Source: Sodiomyces alkalinus F11 (lineage: Eukaryota > Ascomycota > Sordariomycetes > Glomerellales > Plectosphaerellaceae). From it: 64,000 nucleotides of DNA. Where the stretch lies: contig NW_021167085.1 of the NCBI RefSeq assembly GCF_003711515.1, forward strand, positions 1,156,575 to 1,220,574, given 5' to 3'. How positions within the stretch are numbered: the stretch's first letter is position 1; each line of letters opens with the position of its first letter. The notes beneath the pieces were generated by a model. The model ran no database searches. It was not told the DNA's origin and saw only the letters and a list, made by a program, of their open reading frames with translations. The position numbers and the translations under genes were made by a program. This document shows positions 45,538-58,324 of the stretch, one piece after another.

Positions 45538-46680
45538 TCAACCGAGCAATTTCAGGCCGTTCTTCGTTTTCTGGCCTGGCTTGGTCACGCCGCCGTGATG
45601 CGTAGGCCCTAAAACGGAATCGTAGCTTGCACCACCGGCGCCCTCCTGTCTACCACCCGCACCAGCCCCGCTGCCGCTCTTATGCTTCTTCCCGCCGCCG
45701 CGGCTGTCCCGACCCTTGACGTTCGTGACCTTGATCTCCGTCTTGGCTTTGCGGACGACGACGGGGTGGCTTTGGATATACTTGCCGTTCATCTCCTTGG
45801 CGGCCTGGAAGAAGTCGTCCGCGTCGCTGAAGCTGACAAAGCCATAACCCTTGGACTTGCTCGTGCGCTTGTCGCGGATGACGCGGGCCCTTTGGACTGA
45901 CTGCCAGCGTGCGAATGCTTTGAGAAGCGAGTCGTCCGTTACCTCACCTGCTAGATTGCCGACGAAAAGGCGCAGGTGTGAAGGATCCCACTCTAGGAGG
46001 GAGTCATCGGTCCACTTCTTCCCGCCGCCTTCGCGGGCCACTGTCTTTTGCTTCTCCGGCGGATTGGCGGCGGCAGCGGTGGCGTCGGCTGCCGACTGGG
46101 CGGTGGGATTCGTCACCGTCGGGGCTGCGTAAATCGTGGGACCGGTCGGGCCGTTGACGTTGGTAGTGCTGTCCCTCGGGGCATAAGCGCTTTGCCATTG
46201 TGCTATTTGCGCCGCCATCTCAGGGTCGTATGATGAGTCGGCGGTTGCACTGGGAGCAGGAAAGGGGTTTCGAATCTGCGGGGTGACCGCGGGCCCGAAC
46301 GTTGCTCCGTTGCGAGTTGTCGCATGGTATCCGCTTTGTTGGTAATTTGGGCGCTGGTTGTATTGATAGGACGTAGGTCGGCTCTGGTAAGGCGCTGCGC
46401 TCACTGATGAGGACGCAGGGGCTTGTGTGTAGCTCGGGTAGGAAGATGGGCCGTACTGGCCTGGAGCAGGGGGAGCCCCAGTGCCATAGCCAGGGGCGCT
46501 CGAGTATGCGGGGGGCGCTGGCGTTGAAAACGCAGGTTTGAACGAAGATTTGAAGCCCCCTTCGGTAGTGACACTGCTTGAAGCGGGCGGGCGGGCTGGC
46601 AGTGAAGGGTGAGGGGCGCCCGGAGCAGTACTAGTGTTCCTAGAGACGTTCGAAATACCTGGAGGGGGCGGGTAGGCCAT
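45538..46680 (-). CDS. RBM42-like RRM RNA-binding protein
   Basis: Single-exon protein of 380 residues. The first ~200 residues are Pro/Ser/Ala/Tyr-rich and disordered. A conserved EMAAQIAQWQSAYAP helix and the KKWTDDSLLEWDPSHLRLFV lead-in precede one RRM (~residues 234-315). Its RNP2 is LFVGNL and its RNP1 is SKGYGFVSF. After the RRM come VVRKAKTEIKV, a basic Gly-rich stretch, and a C-terminal KTKNGLKLLG. This architecture is that of RBM42, linked in animals to splicing and mRNA regulation; the fungal role is inferred. It lies divergent from the gnd1 gene across 2.8 kb. Confidence 0.86.
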   Translation of the reverse strand: MAYPPPPGISNVSRNTSTAPGAPHPSLPARPPASSSVTTEGGFKSSFKPAFSTPAPPAYSSAPGYGTGAPPAPGQYGPSSYPSYTQAPASSSVSAAPYQSRPTSYQYNQRPNYQQSGYHATTRNGATFGPAVTPQIRNPFPAPSATADSSYDPEMAAQIAQWQSAYAPRDSTTNVNGPTGPTIYAAPTVTNPTAQSAADATAAAANPPEKQKTVAREGGGKKWTDDSLLEWDPSHLRLFVGNLAGEVTDDSLLKAFARWQSVQRARVIRDKRTSKSKGYGFVSFSDADDFFQAAKEMNGKYIQSHPVVVRKAKTEIKVTNVKGRDSRGGGKKHKSGSGAGAGGRQEGAGGASYDSVLGPTHHGGVTKPGQKTKNGLKLLG

Positions 46681-49451
46681 GATGAATGAACTGCGGATTT
46701 GGAAGAGCGATTTGGCTTTACTGTTTGTGAAACGTACCCTCTGAGGCGCTCTCTGCTCAAATACCGCCTTCGTTCGTCAATAAGGAGGAGTGCGAGTCGA
46801 AGGAGTTGCAGGACTGCAGTACACTGTTGGAGTCTGGTGCCTGTTTACGGCTGATGATCTTGGAAAGATTGTTGAAAGGCTGGATGGGATTCTCGATGAG
46901 CTTAAGCCAAGGGCGTGGCTTTTGTAGGTCACGTGAGGAGTCAAGCCACATTCTGACTAACGATCCGACCTCTGCCATTCTTCACTGAAAATACAGCGCT
47001 GGGTACGAATAGTTATTCTACGTATGTCTCTACCTATAAATCTCTAGATACAGAGTAGTGTCGTTCGAAACCTTTTCTACAAGTTATGTGTCTGGGTGAA
47101 ACACGCGTATGTACTTACGTGCTGCATACACCTACATTACCTACCTTATGTAAGTTCACAGGCAAAACACGCCACAAGGATATTATCCATTAATTACCCG
47201 GCTAACTCAGTTTATTGGGAAAGTCAAATACACGGTAATTATTTTGTACTTAGTCCGTGTTAAGTTAGCAAACGTGGAAGAAGTAATTACCCAATATTGT
47301 GTATTATATTCTTGTACGTGTATAACGTATAAGAATTAGTTGGGGTTATGGTCATCAACCCCAGTCGCGGCTCTGCTTTCTGGTTCAAGCAGTTCCGTGA
47401 ATTCCTTGATAAATAACGAGCCAACCAACCTGGTTTCGAGGCTGCCAAAAAAACACATTCATCTCGACTACGGCGTACGGACAAGAATTGGATGCTCGGG
47501 TGTCTCTCCCGCTATTGCCGCCATTCAGTACGTAGCCGGAAGTAGCGGCCCAGCCAGAGGATCAACCAACCTGGCCGTGCGAAATTTGAAGTTGCGACAT
47601 TTTCTCTCCTTTACCCGTGGAGCGGGGAATCCCACGGAGATGAGATGACTGCAGGTAATCAATCTTCGCGACTTCTGCGTCCGAGTCCGACAGAGGGGCC
47701 GTGGATTCCGCTTTTTGCAACAACACGAGCCAATTAGAAATGATGATTCGAACCGCTTTTGACTACCATCATAATTTCGAACCGCTTGGATTACACACAT
47801 AGTCCGGTCACAGAGGAAAACAGAAAGGCCGGCATGTGGTCGACGGCGGACATGCAGTATAGATTTTGCCACGAGCGTAAATTTCCGATATGAGAGCGAT
47901 CCAGCACAGTTCCAATCGCACGAAGTACGAATTATGTTGGCTGGGAGAAGTTGCTTGGCATGAGGTATTGGTGACAACTGCCCCTCCCCTCCTATCTTTG
48001 TGTAAGCACGTAATTTTCGTACTCGCCATGTAATGTAGGCAGGGCATAGGACTTGAGCGTCTTGGATCCTCCGGCAGAGGACGAACTGGTTATATATCCA
48101 CGGGCATTGTTGAAGACGCATGATGGCATATGAAGCTTTTCTATACGTAAGTACCTAGGTACAGCGCTGAATGTACGAATAGCATGTACCTACTGTGTGT
48201 TTGGAAGGGGAGGGGATGGAGGGGCAAATGACACCCCACCGATCCCGAAACACCACTATGGTTACGAGGACGCTGAGTGAGAAGACAGCGTGGGTTGTAT
48301 GTAAACCTCCCCCACTGAGCGCCCCATGTCTTCCGGCGGCTCCGTCGCCCGTAATACTCTGAAGGTACTTGCCGAATACATATGTTCAATGTTTAACCTC
48401 AGTCTTATTATAGGAATGATTGGGGCGCATTTCTCACGGAGTAAATCTGGCTTTTTTGCGGGTTCAGTACGCAACGCAATCAACATCCAAATATCTCAGC
48501 AATATCACGAAGTGTGTGCAGCTCTGGTAATATCTCAGAGGTCTCCGGAGTAGTACATCGAAACAAGAGCGCAAGACTCATCCATATGTAAACTTTGAAC
48601 ACTAACGTAGGGCATAAAAAGGTTGAGCTACCCGAGTATGAAGCCAGCAACCTGACTGAAGACAGATATATGTCTGAAGTCACTATCAGGGTTCCTGATT
48701 GAAGAGTCGTTGAAGGCACCGAACGCGATATGAAGTTTACTCAAACGTCAAGCAATGCCGTATGGAAGGCATCGAATGTTCAGGTAGAATGAATTATAAC
48801 CTCCGTGTTCCCTGGACATCCTCCAGCAACCCTTCTAGTTAACTGGTATGCTTTCGTGACACGACTGCAAGCAGATTGGCAACACCGCGCGTACTTTGTG
48901 CATATCAAGCTTTTGACGCCTTGTTGGTGGAAAGAGATAGGACCCAACAAAATTATTTGCTAGCGGGAGCCTTTTCAGGGAAGACCGTTCCCGAGTTCCA
49001 CCAGCAGCCTGGATCGGGCTTGGAGAACACACATTGTAACAAACGTGAGCGTAAATTTTGAAGTTCCCATTCAATCGACTAGACTGGACGAGGTAGGCAG
49101 CTGTGGGGGTCCGTCGTAGACGGGAAGACGATCTCCACGCCCCGAGATTTCATACTGTATTAACTTGTTGCCTTTTACTCCCCCCCGTCTCGACTGAGTG
49201 TGTACCGTTAAGGTATCCCTTACCTCTCGTTGACGGTAGTGGGGCTGGTACCAGTCCTGAAAGGCGATACTTTATAATAATAGCTTAACCCCTCCCCCTC
49301 CTTCCCCTCCCCCCTCTTCCTCGTCCCCTCTCCCGATTTCACTTCTTTTTTTTTCCCACGATAAAGAACCAAGCTTCCCATATCCTTCTCCTGTCCTGGC
49401 ACTCCGATCCAAGAAGAATCTCGTCACCGCGTCTTCCTCCACATCACCACC
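46681..49451. other. 2.8-kb divergent intergenic region
   Basis: No gene is supported. The 198-codon minus ORF (47525-48121) is Cys/Arg-rich without domain or order and is probably chance. Contains isolated TACCTACCTTA and TACCTAGGTAC sites (~47137, ~48151) and a C-rich tract (49289-49335) that probably belongs to the gnd1 promoter or leader. Confidence 0.5.
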
Positions 49452-51072
49452 ATGTCTGGCCCCGTGTAAGTTCCGTCCTAATCTCCGACGTCATCATTCC
49501 TCACCAGTGCGAACATGGACGCATGCTGACTAGGTGGAAAGTGCGGATCTTGGCCTTATTGGCCTCGCTGTCATGTAAGTTGATTCTGCTTCCATTGTCG
49601 CCTTGTTTTAGGAGAACGCTCCGTGCGCTAAACAGAATGCTGTACCTTCCAGGGGACAGAACATCATCCTTAACATGGCCGACCATGGCTACACCATTGC
49701 CGCCTTCAACCGAACTGTGGCAAAAGTCGACCGGTTTCTCGAGAACGAGGCCAAGGGCAAGTCCATTGTTGGCGCCCACTCTATCGAGGAGTTCGTCTCC
49801 AAGCTCAAGAAGCCTCGCCGTGTGATGCTCCTGGTCCAGGCTGGCAAAGCTGTGGACGACTACATCGAGACCCTCATTCCCCTCCTGGAGAGCGGTGACA
49901 TCATCATTGATGGTGGCAACTCCCACTTCCCCGACTCCAACCGCCGTACGCAGTACTGCGCTAGCAAGGGCCTCCGTTTCGTGGGCTCTGGTGTCTCCGG
50001 AGGCGAGGAGGGTGCGCGCTACGGCCCGTCTCTGATGCCCGGTGGCAATGAGGAGGCCTGGCCTTATCTCAAGGACATCTTCCAGGCGATTGCGGCCAAG
50101 AGCGATGGCGAGGCTTGCTGCGACTGGGTAGGCGACGAGGGTGCTGGTCACTACGTCAAGATGGTCCACAACGGCATTGAGTATGGCGACATGCAACTTA
50201 TCTGCGAGGTAAGGCGCCTTCCCAACCGCTCCTAGCAGACTATGCGGCACATACTGACAGCACGGACAGGCGTATGACATCATGAAGCGTGGCCTGGGCA
50301 TGTCCAGCAAGGAGATGGGCGATGTCTTTGCCAAGTGGAACAACGGTGTACTGGACTCGTTCCTGGTCGAGATCACCCGTGATATTCTCTACTTCAACGA
50401 CGACGACGGCACTCCTCTCGTCGAGAAGATCCTCGACAAGGCGGGTCAGAAGGGCACCGGAAAGTGGACTGCGGTCAACGCCCTCGATCTCGGCCAGCCC
50501 GTTACCCTCATTGCCGAGGCCGTCCTGGCCCGCTGCTTGTCCGCCATCAAGGATGAGCGCACCAAGGCCTCTCAAGTCCTTGAGTATGTAGGAAGGAGCA
50601 ACAAGTTCGAGGGCAACAGGGAGGAGTTCCTCGATGACCTGGAGCAGGCTCTATACGCCTCCAAGATCATCTCCTATGCTCAGGGCTTCATGCTGATGCA
50701 GGAGGTTCGTTCCTCCGAACCGCCCCCTTTCTTTCACCCTTGTCTATATGTCATTCAGTACTAACCTTCTCCTCTCGCAATCAGGCGGCTAAGGAGTACG
50801 GCTGGAAGCTGAACAAGCCCTCGATTGCGCTCATGTGGCGTGGTGGTTGCATCATTCGATCAGTTTTCCTGAAGGATATCACCTCAGCTTATCGTAACAA
50901 TCCCGACTTGGAGAATCTGCTGTTCGACGACTTCTTCAACAAGGCCATCCACAAGGCTCAGCCCGGCTGGAGAGACGCTGTTGCTAAGGCGGCGCTGCTC
51001 GGCATTCCGGCCCCGGCCTTCTCGACCGCCCTTTCCTGGTTCGACGGCTACCGCACGAAGGACCTGCCCGCC

Positions 51073-51104
<32 letters not shown>

Positions 51105-51225
51105 TGCCCACACCTTCCGCGTCAAGCCTGAGGCGGCAACCGAGAAATACCCCGTGGACAAGGACATTCACGTTAACTGGACCGGTCGTGGTGGAAATGT
51201 GTCCGCATCCACTTACCAGGCGTAA
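49452..51225 (+). CDS. gnd1: 6-phosphogluconate dehydrogenase (decarboxylating)
   Basis: Oxidises 6-phosphogluconate to ribulose 5-phosphate with NADPH production in the pentose phosphate pathway; cytosolic. Five exons: 49452-49465, 49542-49574, 49653-50208, 50270-50704, 50785-51225; 492 residues, the family size. The first two coding exons are only 14 and 33 nt; with the AAG acceptor at 49541 they yield [19 protein letters not shown], the expected Rossmann start. Other marks are [36 protein letters not shown], catalytic K185 in [16 protein letters not shown], and the C-terminal DYFGAHTF and NWTGRGG motifs. All expected catalytic segments are intact. Confidence 0.97.
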
Positions 51226-51914
51226 AATTGTTTATTCATAATTTGGGAAGAACGGGAACTAAGAATATAGGCCTTGTTAGTTGCAAAATGGGCAATGAGA
51301 TGGGATAGTACCCACGCCCTGTTCAATTGTTTTAAGACGAGCATATTCAGACGGGGGTATTTGAATAAGGGCCAAATGGATCCGAGATGAATGCACTCAG
51401 CTTTAGGTAAGGCAGGTAGCTGTCGGCTGGCTAAAGTTAGTTACTCCGTACTCTGCTCACCTGGCCTTCTGGTATCTCGACTCTGCGGATCGTAGCACCG
51501 CCTGCCTTGATGCCACGACGAGGTCGTCCCGTCTCCTTGGGGTTTCATCGATAGTGGGCGTGTTACTGAAGAATTGTACTCCGTATAAGAACCTTGACGG
51601 TTTGGCAGGTGGGGCGCAGAAAGGGGGGGCGAGTCGAAATAGCACAAAATTCCTGCGTAAGGCACTTGTCAGAATAATCGGGTTAAGGTACGGTACACGC
51701 GGAATTATCTAGGTATATTCTATTCCTCTAGACTAAGAGTACCTTATATATCTCCGTGCGATATATACCTTATACTAAGCTATAGGTACGGAGTGGCCCG
51801 TGCTAAGTACCGGAGGTCGCAGGTTATATATAATGTGTCCCTGTAGTTATATTATTCCTATATATCTATACTTATTTTCCCCTATTTTTCTTAATAGTTA
51901 AATATCCTCGTGAA
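51226..51914. other. Intergenic region bordering the mutated retroelement
   Basis: The left ~450 bp look ordinary, with TACTCCGTA-type sites at about 51442, 51579 and 51786. From ~51690 the sequence becomes AT- and TpA-rich before the 5' LTR, which suggests that mutation spread past the element. No gene was seen. Confidence 0.6.
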
Positions 51915-51919
51915 GTTAT

Positions 51920-52179
51920 CGTATAGGCACACGGACCACGACGTGGTCCATAGGGGATCTAAGGGGGATCCACGCTATAACTAAGGGCTTCGGATATAAC
52001 AGGGGCGGATACCGGAAAAGACCGGATAGAATCTAAATAACTTAGTACCCATAACAGAGTCTTCACCACCTAAATTAAGGGTATAAGAGACTCTCCTAGA
52101 TATAACTTAATATAATATATACACACAAGATTTCTGCTCTACTAAGTTAATTAGTTAAGTGTCTATTTAATGTGCGATA
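51920..52179 (+). repeat. 5' LTR
   Basis: Aligns with 58044-58324 over its whole length. Shared blocks include ATAGGGGATCTA, GGATACCGGAAAAGACCGG, AGAGTCTTCACCACC (one change) and ATTTCTGCTCTACTAAGTTAA. Many differences are C/T or G/A, with this copy carrying the T or A, so it is the more heavily mutated one. It lacks ~20 bp present in the 3' copy. Confidence 0.9.
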
Positions 52180-52193
52180 GTTATAAGCTCGGT
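52180..52193 (+). other. Probable primer binding site
   Basis: GTTATAAGCTCGG starts directly after the 5' LTR. Allowing one G-to-A change, it matches the complement of the anticodon region of initiator tRNA-Met (GTTATGAGC-type), the half-tRNA primer used by many copia elements. This is inferred from memory of the tRNA, not from a search. Confidence 0.5.
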
Positions 52194-55100
52194 TTATAAT
52201 GCCTAAAACGATAGATATTAATAAGGCTACCCCTATTCTACTATAAAGAAGCAATCACGTCTATATAAGCACTCTTAAATAGCTACTATCGACCTAATCA
52301 GAGCAACCTACCTATTAATCAACTAACCGATAAACGATAATCTAGTAAAGATATCTTCTAACGTATCCAACGCCAAATAGAAGGCGGCCGCTACTACCCT
52401 TATTAACTAAAGGGATTAGGCAGTTTAGGAGCGCGCTATACGCGGTAAATCGGCCTCCTACTAGGATAACTACCTTAATCTAAAGCTAAACGATAAGGAG
52501 GCTAACGCCTATCTCCTCCCTATACCTATACCACCTAACGTTTATAAATATAAAGCCCTCGCCGTGGACCCTAACGCGGAGGAGGCTATAGCCACTACTA
52601 TCACGGCTACTCCGTTTTCCACTATCACGCTAAAAGGCGATAAGGCCACGGATACTATAGAATCCACGGCTACCACGGCCGCTACCACGACTACTAGTAA
52701 GAAGAAAACGGCCGCCCGCCGTAAGGCCACGGCTATAGCCGTAATAAAAGAGCTCCTAACCAGGACGCCCACGTCTATTAACGACCTCTCTAAAAAGGGG
52801 CGTACATACTACCTATAAGACCGCCGTGTATACCGCGAGGAAAAGGCAGACTACGACGCGTAGTAGAAGGAATTTAACGAGGTATATTCCTATATTAAAG
52901 GAACTATTCATATTATATTATATAACCTCCTCGCCTAGCTATAGGACGATACCGTAAATAACCTATAGGCCTAGATTACCCTCCTACACGCGCACGTAGG
53001 ACTAATACCTATAGACCTCCGTAAGGAAGCCCTAGTCCTATACCGATAATACACCACGCCTATAAAGGCTATACCTAAGGATATAGACGCCTAGGTAGTA
53101 AGCTAGAAAACAGCGATAATATACTATAAATATATAGGTATCGTGGAGCTATTAAGCGCGGACTATTAGGCGGAAGACGCTTTAAAAGCTATTAGATCTA
53201 TCGCCTAGGAATAGAGTAATAACTACCTAGTAAATAACTACGATAAGATTACGGAAAACGAGCTAAAGATTAACGACTTCGTAAAGGCTCTACGTGCGGT
53301 TCTTAGTAATATAAAGAGCCTATAATCCACTGCTATAAAGCCTAGAGTTAGAAGAGGCACCTTTAATACTCTTAAGAACCTCCCCGATACTAAGGATACT
53401 ACTAATAACGATAATAATAAGAAGCGCCATTATAGTAATATATCTGTAAAGGCTATCCCTCCTATAATAAGGAGGCCTTATAAGATATATAAGAATACCT
53501 ATACTACCGCCGCCTATTAGTACGTAAGGCCGGATATACGCCCTTATACCTGGCATAGCCGTGAAGATATTATAAAGGTCGCGGAAAAGAAAATACGTAT
53601 TTATAGCTTTAAAAGCCGCGTAGATACCGCGATATAGAAGAGGCGGGAAGCAGTAGCTACCACCGCTAATAAGATAGAGGAAGTCTAGGAAGATTAACTC
53701 TATAATACTACGCCTACTACTATAGTTTATAAAGACCTATCCGTTACCGCGACGGGGAGACTAGGAGCCCCCCTAACCTAAGGGGTAACGCGTTATCGTA
53801 TAACGACACTATTAAGATTATAATAAGAATAAGGGATATCCCTTTTTATTAACTAAGCTAAAGCGCTATTATACTACGCGATCCTAGACTTAGGATCGTT
53901 AATCTATATCTTTAATAATTAAGGCCGTTTTACGGCTATTAGACTACCTATAGTTAATTTATTAACGCTTTAGGTGGGTATTTATAAGGCTCCTATCCTC
54001 GGATACGGAGACGTTAAGCTATATATATAATCCCTAATGGGCACGAAGAGGCTATTACGCCTCCGTGATATCGTATACTATAAGAAATTCGTCACTAATA
54101 TCGTCTTGGAATACTAGCTACGCCTATAAGGCTACCGCTAGGATACCGTAAATAACACTATTATTAGCTCCACTAATAACCGGCCTATCTATAAGCTACT
54201 AGATATCTATAGCTAGTATATAATTAAGCGCGCAGAAGCCACGGCCGCTACCGTATTCGCGGTCTTAGTAAGGTATCCCCGCGATAACCTGTATAGAAGA
54301 TTACGATAACCGCGGTAACCGTAGAAGACTACGGTATAACGGTAGCACGAACGTCTTAGCTATTACGGCACCGATACTCTTATAAAGATTATTAACGCTA
54401 CTTAGGGGGTAAAGATAAAGGGACCTCGTATAACGGACTATAACACGTATAGATAATTATAAATACCTATATAGATCCGGCAGATACTATCCCTTTACCC
54501 GTTAAAGCCCGGAGAGGCCCTGGCTATTAATGTTTATAATCTAGAAGAGGCGGAGCCGTTAGCAGGCGGCCTATATAAGTCTATTATATTCGTTATAGAC
54601 GTGTATATAGATTATACGTGGGATTACTACTTATAGAAGAGAGACTAAGGCTTTATCCTGCACGCGTTAAAAGACGTTTTTACCTTACTTAAGACCTAAT
54701 TCGACGTCCGGCTATATATCCTATAAGCCGATGCCAAGATATTTTAGTACCTAGAAGTCGTTACTTTCCTCGCTGCTAAGGGGGTAAAAGGCTAGCCGTT
54801 AGCATTATATTTATAGGATTAAAACGGCGTTATAGAACGGATTAAAGGTATAGTTAAAAGAAGGACGAGGGCTATAAGGATTAGAGCTAATCTGCCTATA
54901 TCTATCTAGCCTAAGATCTTTAAGACTACTATATATCTGTATAATAGAACGCTATAATATATTAACGACTAGCGAACGCTATATAAAGGCCTACGCAGCT
55001 ATTAACCTAACCTTACGCACCTATAAGCTTACGGCTATAAAGCCTTTATAAAAACGCGCGATGCCTAAGCTAAAAGAAACCGCCTATAAAGGCTAGAACC

Positions 55101-55379
55101 AAAGGTATAGATTGGTTATCACATTGGATACTAATCCTCGAATAGCTTCCGTATTTAGCTACTATACCTAACGGATATTATTACCACGAGAGACGTAGTC
55201 TTTAACGAAGATAAGATATTTAATAGCAGGATTAAAACGCTATAAGCTATAGCTTCCGCTAAGACAATCGGGGAACGCTTATAATCTATCCGTATTACCT
55301 AATCTAATAAGATCGCGAATAGGCTACTATTAAGGGGTATAGCCGTAGACATATTAGATCTTAAGTCGGAAGACTCTAA

Positions 55380-55800
55380 CGCCACCGCTATTACTACGGG
55401 TAAAGGTAACGCTACCGCTACTACTACGGATAAAGGCGAGGCTATCGCTATTACTATAAGAGAGGCTATTACTATTACTATAGACTATACCGCTATTACT
55501 ACGGGTACCGCTATTACTACGGGTACCGCTATTACTACGGATACTGCTATTACTATAGGAGAAGACTATACTACCGCTATTATTACGGGTAAAGACGACA
55601 TTACCGCTATTACTACAGATAAAGGCGAGGCCGTCGCTATTACTACGAGAGAGGCTACTACTATTACTATAGATAAGGTTCTAAATCTATAGTCTAATAA
55701 CTAGGCTATAGATTTAGAACCTCGTAACTCTAACGCTACCGCTATTATTATGGGAAAGGCTACCGCTATTACTACGGACACTTTACGGTTTACTACTATA
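55380..55800. repeat. Degenerate tandem repeat inside retroelement
   Basis: A period near 18 bp (ACCGCTATTACTACGGGT) is clearest at 55488-55560, with diverged copies on both sides. It lies between the integrase and reverse transcriptase regions. Confidence 0.75.
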
Positions 55801-58027
55801 AGGTTTAAACCGTTTCCCACGCCTTTAATATCCCCGAAAGATCCCGTACGCGCGTTCCTTATAGCGTTAGCGGTGGTTAGGGGAATTAAGGTGGAAGAAC
55901 ACGATAACCACTAACGGATAGCCGCGGATACCCTTAAGGGGGTGCCTATCCGCCGCACGCCTATCGGCCGCGCGCCTATCTATCGCGAGAACTATCGTAA
56001 GTCTATACACGACTAAGAAGGTCTAGAACGATAACGCCTAAAAGGCGTTCTTTAACGCTAGCAGGACTTATAACCCTATACGCACGAGGAAGTAAGCTAT
56101 TAACGACAGCAATATCGGTACTATAGATCCCCCTTATATCTCCTAGCCACTATCGTATATAACCTGCGAGGATCTCCCGCCTCCACTAAACTACCACCGC
56201 GATATACGCCTTTACCCGTTACGGGAGCAGTAGTTATAGGCCGAGGGGGAATACCTTAAGGGGTACTGATAGATAGACTGCTAGTAGGAGGTAAGTAGTG
56301 ATTAGGCTAATAAGTAATAAGTCCTCGTCTATAGATAGGTATACACCTATAAATTGAATAAGGAGGGCACCCTCCTTAAGTATAAGGCACGCCTTATAGT
56401 CAGAGGGGATTAATAAAAACGGTTAAAGACTAAAGATAACTACGCCGTAACGCTAGCCTCGCGGTCCTTCTATATACTAATAGCGATCGCCGCCCGATTT
56501 AACCTAGAGATAAGGCAGTTCAACGCTATTAACGCGTTCGTTAACGCTAGCCTTAAGGAAGAGGTGTTTATAAAGATACCGTAAGGCTACGAAGTACTAG
56601 GTAAGGTCCTGCTACTACGGAAAGCCCTCTTCGGTTTAAGGGTATCGCTACTACTATAGTAAGAGGAATTTAGCGGTACACTATAGAGGATAGGCTTTAT
56701 AGCCGTCCCTAATAACCCCTATATTATAATCCCCGACGGTTTAATCCTATTCTTCTACGTTAACGATATCGGACTTATATACTATAGAGACCGTAAGACA
56801 GACGCCGACGACCTCGAGGCTGCCCTTAAGCGAAGCTATAGGTTATTAGGAGGCGAAGAAATTCGTTAGTTCCTAGGAATTAAGGTCCTAAGGGATAGAG
56901 CCACCCGTAGGTTATTATAATCCTCCTATATAGAGAAGATCGCGGTTAAATACTACGCAGATATACTCTGCCGAAAACCATTAAAGGTCCTATTATCTAC
57001 AGAGCCGGTAATGCCCCGAGACGGCACCCGCGCGTCGATTCCCGAGGTCCGTTAGTATTAGGGAATAATCGGTTCTATCCTATACGCCGCTATCGTAATA
57101 AGACCCGATATCGCGTTCGCCTACTTAAAGCTTTTCTAATATAACGTTGACCCCTCTTCTAACCACCTTAAGAGGGCTTAATAAGTACTGCTATTCCTAT
57201 ACTATATAAGACACCACTGCTTAGAATTCGGTGGGGATAGACTCTTTCTAATAGTAAGCGACGCGTCCTTTAGGGATAATCCAGACCGTAAGAGCTTATA
57301 AGGATATACGATAAAGCTTTTCGGCGGCACCGTTAACTAGAAGGCGGGTAAATAACCGACGGTCACGATATCGTTAATAAAGTCGGAACTACTCGCTTTT
57401 ACCGAGGTAGCTAAGGAGACGCTATTCGTTAGCCGGATATTAAGGGATTTAGAGCTTCGGCTAGACTAATAATAGCTATAGCTATACTACGATAATTAAT
57501 AGACTATTAACCTCGTTAATAAGAAGGCATAACGCCTGCGAATAAGGCTACGGCACGTCGATATTTATAATTAGTAGGCGCGTTAGTTAGTATAGCAGGG
57601 CCTCTTTAAGGTCACGTACGTTAATACGAAGGAGATAATCGCGGACGGTTTAACGAAGGTATTACCGGAGGCAGGAATTAAAAGACTATAGTAATAGCTT
57701 AATTTAACGGATTAAAAGGACCGTATCGAGTGGTCTAAACGACTACACGAAGAGATTAAACGCGCTAAAGCCACGGCCGTAGTAATAACGAAGGCCCCCG
57801 AGGGTGTAGTAGATCCAATAGATATAGATCCGATTAAATAGATCCGGCTAATCAGGATCGAGGAACTAATTAAGATGGAATTAAATTAAACAGTTAAATA
57901 GGGCGGATTTAGATCTCTTTTACGAGGGCGTTTTCCCCTGACTGTTAATTTTACGATGAAAAAGTTAAGAGCGTTTAGTTTAAACCGAAGCCTCTAATTA
58001 GTTAGTTAACCTGAGAAGACTCACCTT

Positions 58028-58043
58028 AACTAAGGGGGTATAT
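58028..58043 (+). other. Probable polypurine tract
   Basis: AACTAAGGGGGTATAT sits immediately before the 3' LTR, the position of the plus-strand primer in LTR retrotransposons. Only the AAGGGGG core is purine. Confidence 0.5.
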
Positions 58044-58324
58044 TATATAGGCAGGACCACGATATAGCCTATAGGGGATCTAGGGGGGATCCACTCTATA
58101 ACTAAGGGCTCCGGATATCAGGGACTTCGGGCATCAGGATATAATAAGGGTGGATACCGGAAAAGACCGGATAGGATCCAAATGATATAGTACCCATAAC
58201 GGAGTCTTCACCACCCAAATTAAGGGCATAAGAGACTCTCCTAGATGTAACTTAACATAATACACACACACGAGATTTCTGCTCTACTAAGTTAATCATT
58301 CAAGTGCCTATTTGACGTGCGACA
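58044..58324 (+). repeat. 3' LTR
   Basis: Pairs with the 5' LTR. It ends GACGTGCGACA, where the 5' copy reads AATGTGCGATA. It retains more CpA and TpG than the 5' LTR and contains ~20 extra bases around 58108-58135. It lies ~200 bp upstream of the ssr4-like start codon. Confidence 0.9.

Larger units (their letters stand above)
51920..58324 (+). mobile_element. Degenerate Ty1/copia LTR retrotransposon, RIP-like mutation
   Basis: A ~6.4-kb element with LTRs at both ends. Internal frames hold many TAG/TAA codons and the DNA is extremely rich in TpA and poor in CpA/TpG, as RIP of CpA produces. The order is copia-type: a gag-like Lys/Thr-rich segment (~52564-52818), integrase-like sequence (~54480-55250), a repetitive spacer (~55380-55800), reverse transcriptase (~56500-57000), then RNase H (~57240-57700). 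Integrase before reverse transcriptase identifies Ty1/copia rather than Ty3/gypsy. RT landmarks include NASLKEEVFIKIP and ALFGLR. The position of the catalytic Y-x-D-D box reads YVND (56756-56767), a G-to-A change that would inactivate it. No domain has an intact frame, so the element is dead. Boundaries are good to a few bases. Confidence 0.92.

Noticed and set aside
47525..48121. 198-codon minus-strand ORF
   Set aside because: Cys/Arg-rich without pattern, in a long intergenic region with many short ORFs.
49466..49535. Acceptor CTAG at 49531-49533 for gnd1 exon 2
   Set aside because: With the GTAAGT donor it leads to a wrong frame (VWKVRIL...); the AAG acceptor at 49541 gives the conserved 6PGD N-terminus.
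52564..52818. 84-codon ORF as an independent gene
   Set aside because: It lies inside the retroelement just after the 5' LTR and is a surviving fragment of its gag-like region.
55380..55800. CRISPR-like array
   Set aside because: The repeats have no unique spacers of constant size and lie inside a eukaryotic retroelement.
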